From: Polydactylus sextarius
Lineage: Eukaryota; Chordata; Actinopteri; Polynemidae
Reading direction: 5' to 3'
NCBI GenBank assembly: GCA_016801845.1
Contig: CM028931.1
Location: 7,461,563 to 7,525,562, forward strand
DNA length: 64,000 nt
Position 1 is the first letter of the stretch. Each line of letters starts with the position of its first letter. Positions 35,001-47,000 of the stretch are shown in pieces. The notes under the pieces were generated by a model. It was not told where the DNA came from and searched no databases. It saw only the letters and a list, made by a program, of their open reading frames with translations. The position numbers were made by a program, and so were the translations under genes.

Positions 35001-38000
35001 TTGGCTTATTTTACTGCTTGGCCACCTCATTGTCCATGCGTTGTCCCTGTTCAGAGAGTGTGTCGACAGGGAGGTCAGGGAGAAAGAGAAAATCCGATCT
35101 GACCTGGAAAAAGCAGAGAAGTTGAAGAGTCAACTGGCGACTGAGGTGGACGAGCACCACTCTGCGATTGAGCAGATGAACAACCTCAAACTCAGGTAAC
35201 TTGATACCATCTCACACTGTCCTCTGCCTCGACTTGGTGGACTTTTCATCATCGAACCTGTCCTCTCTGTGGATGAACGCGCGCAGGACGCTTGAGCAGG
35301 ATCACAAAGAGAAACTGGCGGCGGTCCGGTCGGAGCTGATGAAGGAGATTGACCAGATGCAGCAGCAGGCCGGCCTGCAGCGAGAGCAGCTGGAGGCAGA
35401 GATGGAGAAGATCCGGGAGGATGAGTCTTTTCTCAGAGATCACCTCTCCATTTCTGTCAAGGTATCGGAAAGCTTTCGTCACATCATTTGGTGACATCAG
35501 TCGTGTATTTTTGTCCTATTTGGACGCTAATTGTCCAAAGGGAATAATGTAGCTCATGTCATTGCTACCTGCACCTTCTAGGAAAACAGGCGTCTTGAAA
35601 TGGAGCTGCTGGACAGCACCGAGAAACTAGTGGATGCGCAAAATCAAATTACAAAACTCCAGACGAATTTGGACAACATAATGAAAGAAAAGGTAACGCG
35701 TCATCTTCTAGGTGTCCATAAGGGTTATCATTTCACACGAAAAAGCATAAATCTTTTTCGTTTCATGTTGTTCTTGTTCTCGTTTTCTCCAGTTTGGAGA
35801 CTTGGACCCCGGCAGCGCAGACTTCTTCCTCCAAGAGGAACGAATTAAACAACTGCGCAGCGGCTACGAAGCTCAGTGCAGGGTAATACTTTAATTTATA
35901 TGCGTGTCTTATATATCTAAAACTGTAGGTTACTTGAAGGATGCTTTTTGATAATTAAGTGAATAAAAAGCTGTCGTGTTTTTCTGTCCAGGAGCTGCAG
36001 GATCGTATCGATGAGCTTCAGTCCGAGTTGCAGGAGTTTCACAGTCTCGGTCGAGTTCATCAGTCGTGCAGCAAACCTCTATCTGAAGAGCTGGAGAGTA
36101 AGAGCCCGGGCATGGAGTCGGATCCAGGTAGGAATTCTCACAACTCACACTGTATGTAGTGCAGCTGTGTCAGACCTGTCTCACCAGGACGTGACGACCT
36201 GGATCTTTGTAAAGGGCGTACTCTCCTGTGAACACAACCTAACACACCTCTTTGAGGAGGAGGACGAGGACGTTAACGCCCTTTAAGACTGTTAATTAAC
36301 ACCACCAACAACAATAACCACTATAAACGATGAGTAAAATACTTCCATGTTAAAGTTGATACTGGCGTATCGCGGCAGCTTTTTACATTTGATGGGGATA
36401 TTTAATTGGGATCTTAGTTTTTTCTGAGTTCTATAATAATTCTTAGTTACTGCCCCTGTAATAATTTGTCATAATACATCCAAAATCATTCAATTAAAGA
36501 ATCTTTGTTGATAAAGATAGGTCCGGTTTGGCTGCTGATGTTTTTGCTTTTTTGTTTTGTTTTTTTTTCTCAGGCCTCGGTTCAGAGGAGGTGCAGCCGT
36601 TCAGTATGAGTCTGGAGGCGGAGATGATGCTGGAGCAGCTGAAGGAGCAACATCTGCAGGAGATGGAAGAACTGCGAAACCAACTGGAAAGCAAAGCAAG
36701 TCTCATAGATACTGAATTTCATGTTAAAAAAAAAAAAAAAAAAAAAAAAATTACGTCTCATCTCGGTCTGTTTTCAATTAATGTCAAATTAAACGTTGGA
36801 CTATTCCTTTAATTTCTCCAATTTTTTTTGGCTACAGATCAATGACTTTGATAAAATGGTCGAGAAGCAGAGGACAAACAATGAAGACCAGAGGTCTGCC
36901 TTGGTCCTCCAGTACCAGCAGGAGGTCCAGGCTCTAAGGGAGGAGCTGGTCAGCTTCCAGAACCAGACCCAGGACCTTCAGAACCAGCTGGAGCAGGCGG
37001 AGCTGGAGCGATCCTGTCTGGAGCAGAAGCAGGCGGAGGAGAGGGCGGAGCTGGAAAACCTGCAGGAGGAAGAGGTGGGAAATCTCCGACAGCAGCTGCT
37101 GGAGGCTCACACCTACGCTGCGGACCTGCAGGAGCAGCTGAAGACGCTTGAGGCTCAGCAGGCCGAGGCGAACGAAAACCTTCACGCCGAGATGAAGCAG
37201 CTGAAAAAGCGACATGAGACGGAGATGAAGAAACTGGAGGAGGAGGTGAAACTTTCCGAAGCCAAACTGGAGGAGGAGAGAAATAAACTGCAAGAGGAAA
37301 AGACTGAACTAGAGAAGAGGTTGTCGGACGATTGTGAAAGGCAGAAAGAGCTGCTGCAACAAAGCCACGAGGATGAACTGAAGGCGAAACTGGAGGAGGT
37401 GAAGTCGAGGTTTGAGGAGGAGCGAGAGGAGGTTGTACAGAGTCTCACAGAGCAGTGGAGGGAAGAGAGACGTCAACTGGATGAGAAGAACAACGAGTCT
37501 CTGCAGACGCTGCTGGAGGAGGAGATGATGCGACTGGTTGGAGAACAGGAGGAGAAGGAGAAGAAGCTCCAAGAGCGATGGGCGGCCGAACGAGCTCAGC
37601 TCCAGGAGCGCCACGAAGACGCGCTGCTCGAAACCATACTTCAAGAAAGACTGCAGTTCGAGCAGCGGGAGAAGAAGCTGAAGGAGGAGTCGGAGAGGGA
37701 GAAACTGCAGCTGGAGGAGGATTACGAAGGGATGCTGCAGGAGCGGCTGAGCGAGGAGAGGGAGAAATTCGAGGCTGAGAAAGAGGAGGCGGAGAAGAGG
37801 CTGGAAACGTCGATGGCGGCGGAGCGAGCTCGACTGGAGGAGATCCACAGGGAGGTCGTGGACGAGCTGACGGCGAAACACGGCGAGGAGCGGGCGGAGC
37901 TCAGCGCCACGTTGGAGAAAATACGAGACGACATCGCCCAGGAAAGGTGAGACGCATGGCGCTTTAAACGTGCTTTATTTACAAGAATAGTTTGAGATTT

Positions 38001-41000
38001 TAGCCGATTCACTTTCTCGGTAGGAAGATGAGAAAACGCTGCAGCTAAAATACACAGCTAGCTTAGCTTAGCATGCTTAAACTATGGCTGAAAGTGTCGA
38101 AACAAACAAGATGTAACATATGTTGAACTGTTACCTTTTAAGAAGAAGTTGCTTTTCTTGATTTGAAAGCTGAAAATTGTTGTTGTGCCGTAACCATGGT
38201 TGAATAACCACGTAGGAGGGAAATCGAGATCAGCTTCACCCAACGACTCAGAGAAGTGGAGGCTCGCTTCTCAGGCGATCAGGAATCAGTCGCCGAGCGT
38301 TTTCAGGCTGACGTTTTGAAACTCGAGCAGCACTACCAGAGCGAGCTGAAAGCGATTTCGGAAAGCCACGTGGAGCAGAAACGCCACTGGGAGGCGCAGG
38401 TACAGGCGGCGCTGGAGAACGGCGAGGAACAGAAAAGGAAGGCGGAGGAAGCCATGGAGCAGGAAAGGGAGAGGATGAGTCGGGAGCAGGAAGAAGAAAG
38501 ACGCAAGATTGAAAGTCTGCACAGAGAAGAAGTGGAAGAGGTGATGATGAAGAACAAGCAGCTGCGGAACGAACTGGATGAGTTGATCGGCGCCGCTCAG
38601 ATGAAAGAGATCGAGCTCAGCAGGCAGCTCAACGACCTCCACAACCGGCTGCAGGAAAGTCTGGCAACCAAAGACGAGCTCGTTTCTCAGTGTGAGAGGA
38701 AGTCGCTTCAGAATGAGCTGCTGTTGAATCAGATGGTAGAAGGTTTACAACAGGAGAGAGAGGAACATCTGAGCAAACAAGCGGAGCTCGAGGCAAAATA
38801 CGACGAGATGCTAGCGATGTCCGAGAGGCAGATAACGGAGAGGATAGAACTGTTGACGGAGAGAGATGATTTAAAGATGAAGGTCGAGGAGCTGGAGGTG
38901 TGGCTCAGACTGGAAGCCGCTGATTTTGAGGTGGAGAGGACGAAGCTGCGAGAACAAATATCCGCACTCGAGGAGAAGCTGAAAGACCAAAACACAGAGA
39001 CCGACAGAGATGAGTTTACAGCAGAGAGAAACGAGCTGATGAGGAGAATTAAAGAGCTGGAGAATGAACTCCTCTCCACAGAAAAAGTAGAGCAATCAAA
39101 TGACATGGCAGAGGAGGAGCTAAAGATCGGAGAATGCGTTTATTTGTCCGACGCGGGGGAGGAAACATGTGATTCTGCTCCTGCAGTTTTTTCTAATCAG
39201 GAGCTAGTTTGTTTGGCCGAACAAGATGTTGATGCGGAGACTGTAATGGATGGAGGTTTGGAAAATCACGAGGTTTGTGCTACCGATGACGACGAGCCGA
39301 AAATAAAGACGGATGACACCGAAAACCAAGAACAAGACGTTGTCGAGGGACGCGATCGCCACATTGAAAGTTCAAGCCCAGAGGAAAATGTTGGCTGCTG
39401 TCCCACCGACTTTGGACCTTATCAGGAAGAAGACGCTGAAACTAACGTCGAAAACAAAAACGAATCTGTTTCCTCAGAGATTCAACTCGAGGGCATTTCA
39501 TCGCTCCAAGGTGCGGAGGCCGCTGAAGATGCACCAGATGGTGCGAATAAAACCGCTCCGGAATCATGTGAAGATGAGTCCAAACCTCAAGATTTGGATC
39601 CCGGAAACTTTTCCCATGAAGACGAGCGGTGTCACGAGCTTGTGGTCGACCTGCCGGAGCTGGAGGACTCGGGTGACCTCGGTGAACTCTCCCCGCAGGA
39701 TGCCGAGGTCGATTGTTCGCTAAAAAACTCGCACCACCATGAACAGGAAGCAGATATAGAAGATGAGGATGAGGATCGCCGCGTCATTGAGCTGCAGGTT
39801 TTATACGACACGGCCGCCGAGGAGAACGTCCTCCTGCACGAGAAGATTTCTCTCCTGCAGCAGAAAACGGAAATACTCGAAAACCTCCTGGCTCATAACG
39901 GCGAAAAGATCAAAACCGGCCACCAGGTTTTGGAGGAAAACTACAGCCTCAAAATGAAAATGATCCTGATGATGCAGCACGTCAAAGAGATGGAGATGAA
40001 GGCTTTGAAAATGGCCGATCTTCAGATTCGATACGAAGACTGCATGTTTGAAAACGCCAAACTGAAGGATCAAAACGACGAATTAGAGAGGAGAGTCTGG
40101 AGCCTCGAGAGCAGGATGAACATTTTCAGCGACTTCCTAGATCAGCCGGTTTCGCTTGCCGACGAGATGAGCCGCATGAGGGAGGAGAACGCCAAGCTGA
40201 CGGAGTTGTTCTGCGAGCTGGAGAGGGAGTACGAGGTTCTGTCGGAGAGCCCGGCGCGCCTGGCCGGCGAGCTGCTGTTGAAAGACCAGGCGGCGAGCGG
40301 CCTGGAGGAGTTCGAGAGGCACAACACCGAGCTCCGCAGAGCCGTCACCGAGCTGCAGGACAAGTCGCAGGCGTTAAACGAGACGACGGAGGCTCATAGG
40401 TAACGAGGACAAAAACTAGGATCCAGACCTCCCGTGTGACGTGGCTTCTCCCTGTGACTAGAGTCTTAAAGCTCCTCAACCTTTGTGACATGATCTGACC
40501 CGAAGCACTTGTGCTGCTTTGTTCCCTGTGGATCTGTAGAAAGAAACTGTTTTGTGTGTAATTTGTAGACGACGCTGTATTTAATCGCATGCGACGTAAA
40601 ATCTGTAATTCCTTGACTCTTTACTAACGTGGTCGCCCCTCCCCGTAGATCCGAGGCCAGTCGCCTCGCTGAAGAAAACCTCGCTCTCAGGCAAAAGATC
40701 GATGCTCTGAAGGACGACGACTTGAAAGTGGCTCAGGAAGAGTTGATGTAAGAAATGTTGATGTTTTTCTCTTTATAATTCTACATTCAATTAAAAATGA
40801 GGGAAACCGATGTGTTACAGTGACGTGTCTGGAAATCGCGAAATCCCGAAGGGTCTGACTATTTTCACTTAATCGCCTTAGCAATTTTTAGCAAACTGAC
40901 GTTTTCTTCCGCCTTTTTAAATTTCAGACAAACTTTGGAGAATTTAAAGAAAGAGAAGACCACGGCTCAGAAAGCTGCGGAAAACTTCCAGAAGCAGGTA

Positions 41001-44000
41001 TTTTTGCATGCAAATTTGATCAACGAACCGTTTTGCTTTCTCTCTCTCTCTTTTTTTTTTTAATCTAATAATCTTGATTTGTTTCCTCCTGCCTGCAGAT
41101 ATCCGAGCTGCATCATCAGAGCCGGCAACTGGAGGATGATAACGGAACGCTGCTGGAGAAAAACGCCCGAAACATTTCCGACATGGAGAGTCTGCGACAG
41201 CAGCTGTCGGAGCTGATCCAGGAGAACGAGGCGAGGGAGGCCTTCTCTGCCGAAGAGAAGAATAAGGTTTTTGATTTTTTTTTTTTTTTTTTTATGAGAG
41301 ACTGAGAGCGTAGCGGTTCTAGCGGGTAGTTAATCGGTGGTTGTCTTGTGTTAGCTGGCAGCTTGTGTGTCGGCTCTGGAGGCAGAGCTGACCAAAGCTC
41401 TGGAGGACACTGCACAGCTGGAGGAGAGGAACACACAGCTGTCTCAGCAGCTGTCCGGTCTCCGGAAAAAGGTGAGAACGAAGCTGAGGATTTACCACCA
41501 AATTTCCCTGGATGCGCGTGTGTTGCGTCTCCGCCCCGAAACGTTTCCATTCTGGTCAGCAGTTGTGCTTTCCACCGGTTGCGGATGCGCTTACGTTCCA
41601 GATCCGGCGTTCCGGAGGCCTCCGCATCTGATCCGCAAGCCTTCTGTTTTGTGAAAGTTGTTCACAGAAACAAAAAAAAAAACACCTGGTTAACTTTCAA
41701 AATAAAATAAACCACGTCACGGCAGATCATATTTACCTCCACTACGGGTAAATATGAGGTTTTCAGACATTATTCCACCCCGTTGACGCTATGTAGAAAC
41801 TACATCCTGCTGTATCACGCAACTGATCTCGATCCCGGTTGGACCGGACTGCAAACGCATCCGGTGCGTATTGACGAATGGCGGACGACGGATCGGAGAC
41901 GCAACCGACACGCATCCGGTGGGAATCTGGGGTTCGCAGAGCTCACATCGGCTTCATCGCAGCACGGCACAGGCTCTAACGACTAACAAAGAGTTAACAG
42001 CTTCTGATTCAGAGGAATCTGTAAAAAAAAAAAAAAAAAAAAGAATAAAAATTCTCCTGCAGCTTTGGCAAAGAATCACCTGAGATTAACCTGTTTTCAC
42101 TGTAAAAGTCTCTAAAGGATGGTATTTATTCACAACTCTGCTCGTCTTGTTCTCAGGTGGTCAAGTTGGACTCTGTGGAGAATCAGCTCGCTCATCTGCT
42201 GGAGGAGAGAAAAAACGTGGACACGGAGAGCCAGAGCCTCCGCAACCAGCTCGCCAAGGCTCAGGAGAAGGTAAGAGTCAGTTGGTCATTTAAAAAACCA
42301 GTAAAGTCTGGTCGCTGTTGGGTTTTACGATAAATCAAACCGGATAAAACATGTGGTTCTAGGCGAAGGCGGCGGACGAGACTCTTCATCAAAGCGCCCG
42401 CCTGAGGGCGGATGTTCGTGTTTTGCAGAAGGAGAAGGATTCTCTCAAACACGAAGTGGCAGTCCTGCACAAACAGCTGCAGAACGCTAACGATAAGGTG
42501 AAGAAACTGTAGAGAACAAGTGTTTAATCAGGCTGTCGCATGCCTCTTTTTCAGTGCTTGACCTCCACCTTTCTTTGTCTCAGAACCGCGTCTTGGAGAT
42601 GGCTTTACACTCGGGCAGTCTTCAGAATAAGAGCAAGAAGCTGTGCAGAGACGACGCAGAGCAGCAGCTGCTGTGGCAGGAAAACGAGCGTCTTCAGGCA
42701 GAAGTTCGCAGCGTCAAAGGCGACTTGGTGCAGTCCAGAGAAAAGGTGATGGCTTTAAAAAAAAACCCTGCAGGTTTGCTAGAGTCACAGGATCTTTTCC
42801 CGGTGACTAAATTACAAACCGTTTTCTGCCGCAGATCCGTCAGCTCGACACCGCCGTGGTCTCCTTGAAACAGCACAAACATCAGAGTCAGTCCTCCCTG
42901 GTTAAAGCCTTGGAGCAGGAGAACGCCGCTCTGAAGCAGGAACTTGAAGCGCAAAAGGAGCTGAGCAAGGTAAAAGGAAACAAACCGGAGCCAGTTTGCG
43001 TCGTTCTATGCGCAGTTGTTAAATCCGATCCTCTTAAAATCCCAAACCAACGTTTGTTTCAGAGCTGCGAAGCTGCACCAGGACGCTCGGAGCTCGAAAG
43101 TCTTCAGCAGGAAAACGAGGCTCTCAAGGCCCAGATGGCTCGACTGTCTACGCAGCTGCTAGAGGTACGTCAGAACGGGTCGTCGCGGTTAAAAGAGGGC
43201 GCGTTGCATCTTGAACGCCGCCTCAGATCACACGATTTATTTGGAAGCGTATGAGAAGTCAACGCACTGGCATGAAGTTTAAACAGCGCCCCCCTGTTGA
43301 CCTGCTTAATCCACGTTTTGTTTCTTTGTTCAGACGTTTCAGGCCCAGCTGGTTGGACTTCTCCCTCCGTCTCCTCACAGGATTCCCAGAGGACAACACC
43401 GAGGAGAAGATCCTGACAACGTGCAGGTACGGAACCTTTACAGCTGTATCAAAAAAAAGCACGACTGCATGCTGCACTGAAAGGTTAATAAATAGACCCC
43501 AATGAGTTGAGTTTAGTTGATTCAGTGTTTTATTGCGTCGCTGTTGGTGCGGTGGCTCTATTTATCTCCTGACATTTTTATCACAATGCCATGATTTTTT
43601 ATTTTGTCACATCCGGGTTATTTGTTTCCATAAAGACCACAAATCCATCATTAATGTCTGGAAGTAACCAGATCTCACGTAAAACGGGAGTTAAAAGCAA
43701 AAACACTCATTGTTTTTTTTTTTTTTTCATATTTTCCAGCTCAGGAGCTGGAAAATGAATTTTATATATTATTCATTTATTTATTGGCTTTGATTTGCAC
43801 AAAAAATGTTTCACTCCTCTTTTTTTTTTTTTTTAATTTTTCTGTTGTTTGATTGTTTTGGTTTGCTTTTTTTTTTTTTTTTTTTGTCAACTGTCACAGA
43901 TCTACATCATCACCTGTTTGTCTTCACCTCCCGGTGTCTTGTGTGTGTTTACTTTTTGGGTTTGCACTTTAAGTTTGTAGTAGCTGTGTGTGTGTGTGTG

Positions 44001-47000
44001 TGTGTTGTTGTTGTCTTTATTTAATTTTCCATCTCGGGACCGCAGTAACCTCAGTGGCGTGATCATCCGGGTGTGGTTTCTGTTGCCGTTTTCCATTCGC
44101 CACGCTGTTTCTCTTCTCCGCTGATCCACGTAGCTCATCTTATCTGTTAGCAAGACGTCCATCTTGAATATCGTTGCGTCTATTGTCCAACACAATGTAC
44201 AGACAAAAGCTACATTTTTTTTTTTTTTTTACATCGGTCCATGTCATTCAACACATTATACATCTAATAGATCTATTATGAAACGACGCAATTGTGTTTT
44301 ACTCTTTAAGACTTTATTTCATATCATTCGTAAGACTTTAACTCAGATGTCTATTAGATTAACATATGTTTTACTCTTTAAAGGAGAACTTTGATGAAAG
44401 TGAAAATGATTTTTGGATATGTAAAACTAAACTACGCCAGCCCATCGCATTACGAATATTGTTGTTTTTATGGTTAGCAGTGGTTTTTATGTTATTTTTT
44501 ATGGCCATGCAAGTGAATGGGGCAGCGAGGTAGCTTGAAGAGCTGCCTTGCTGCCCCATTCACTTGCATGGTGAGACTTTTGGACAAAAACGATTTAAAA
44601 AAAAACAACAAATGTTCCGTAATGCAACGGGCTAGCGCAGTTTAGCTCCTCAGCAAACGTAACAACTCGTTATCATGTTTTACATATCCAAAAATCATTT
44701 TATACTGAAGTTCTCCTTTAAGTTGATGTGGTAAATTGTTGAAAATGTGTAAACTATTCTTGATAGCTTGAATATTTCCTCATTGCGTTGTTGTGTATTT
44801 AGTTATTTCTGTCTAGTATTTAGTAACGGTCTGTAAACAGCCCGGCTTGTGTCTGGATTTCTGGACAGTTATAGATTATAGATTAGAGCTGTGGTGAAGT
44901 GTAACTGCCTTTTCTCTCCAGGGGCCGATGCCGGAGCAGCGGGCGGCTCACGCAGACAGCTACCGGCGGATCGGCGGACTGTAACGCCGGCGTCTCTCCC
45001 TGCTGCTCTCGACGCTTTTATCCTCTTCTTCTTTTTTTTTTTTTTTTTTTTTTGTTTTTACCTTCAAGACTACTCTGCCCTTCCTCTGCCGACCGTAGTC
45101 CTCATCAATCCGACCTCTCTGCAGCCTTTTTTTTTTTTTTTTTTAAATCGGAGATTGTGAACAAACCTGCCTGAGTCCAAACACACAAAAAAAAAAAAAA
45201 AAAAAAAAAAAACCACAAGGCACAAATGTGTAGTTGTGTTTTCTTGCCACTAGGTGGCAGGAAAACACAGAAGACTCCTGTTTTTTTTTTTTTTTTTTTC
45301 CTCTTCTTCCCTATGGGAGTTCATTTCATCAAATTAATGACAAGTTTGTATGATGAGCTGTACAGAATGCGTGAATTTTGGAAAAATGTTTTTTTTTTTT
45401 TTTTTTAAATTCTGGATTACAGGGTGTATTTGCCCTGCACTTATGTACATGAATGTACGCCGTCAGGGACTGTTTGCCTTATGATCACTGATGAGTGTTA
45501 ACCAAACCTCCGAGCCTTTTTCTAACAATCAAAACGGTTCCCACCTGCTGCGATCAGGTGACGTTACTGTCTGTGTCCAGTCAGGGTTTATACACATTTA
45601 CAGAATTCCCACTGTTTGTCTTTCTTCCTGCTTCTTGTATCTATGTGCGTTTCTGTTTTTTTTTTTTTTTTTTTTTTTTTTTGTTGTTGTTGTTGCTGCT
45701 GCTGCACGACCAAAGCGTATCACAACTTTCCGGGTTACGTTTCCACACATCGCACATTATCATCAATTATTATTATTATTGAATGTTTATGTGGTATTTA
45801 TTATTAGATTATTAATTCCACGTGGACCAAATCATTGTTTGTCTCCAGTAGTTCAATGTCTTATTATATCTATTATCGTCATATGTATTTGTTTTTAAAT
45901 TTTTGAGTCCCGTAGTTATTATTATTATTTATTTTTTTTGTCCTCAAACGTGATCTATTTTATTTATTTATTGTGTTAGAGTTTATTATTTTTCAGGGTT
46001 AATTTTTTATTTATTCATTAAGTTATTTTTTTGTAGATTTTTATTTTTTTTTTTTTTTTTTTTTGTGTGGCGTGTACGAAATGTACTAGATCTCATTTAA
46101 CGCAGACGTCAAGAGAAAAATAAAGGACCTAGCTAACACAAACTTGTATGTTGCTTTTGTCTTAGTTTTAGGTCACTTCAATTCCTTTACGATCTTTATC
46201 GCAGTTTTCGGGAAAATTTTGACGATGATTCGTTGTCTTGTCACCAGGACGAGAGGGAGAGGAAGATGAGGAACATGGAGGAGCGGATGAGGGAAATCGA
46301 ACTGTCGCTACACAACGTGAAGCTGCTGCTCAAGGAGAAAGTGTCTCAGCTCAAAGATCAGGTCAGTCGGACAAACTTCTCATTTTTGAAAACGGATTTT
46401 TAAGGAAACGCTACGATTATGAGACGAATATGTCAAAAAATGACGTTTTTAGACATGGGAGGAGTTGACTAACCAGCTTGCTGAAGCAGCTGGTCAATAG
46501 GGGGCGCTGTCCACTTTTCAATTTTTTACTATTATAGCACTAGATTTATTCAAACTTTGTGTGAATACATTTACTTCTCATACACTTTCAAATAAATCGC
46601 GTGACCTGAGGCTGCATTTTAATTGGCGGCTTGCTCGCTATTTTCTAAAAATGGTATAAAACAACAGTTACAGTTAGATAGGAAAAACTGATTCCACATC
46701 AGCTTTTATAGTGAATTATAGTCTCTTATTATTTTCCGCAACGTGTCCGACGAAAAACACGAAAAACGAAATCAGAAATCCAATTCAGTTTTATTTATAT
46801 GACGCCGAATCATAAAAACATTTATTTCGAGGAAAACGTTCCCTTTAACTGGAAGAAACCTCCAGCAGGGGGAGCACAACTACAAGAGAGAACAGATGAG
46901 TGTTAGTAACATATTGATGTAAAGACATGAAGTGGTGCAGTGCATCATGGGAGTTCCCCAGCAGTCTAATCCTATAGCAGCTTAACTAAAGGATGGTTCG

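Noticed and set aside
36934..37881. Long minus-strand leucine-rich frames opposite the first giant nin exon (and similar ones at 38,286-39,106)
   Set aside because: Antisense of the Glu/Gln/Lys-rich coiled coil automatically reads as Leu/Phe/Ser. The plus frame has matching splice sites and ninein homology.
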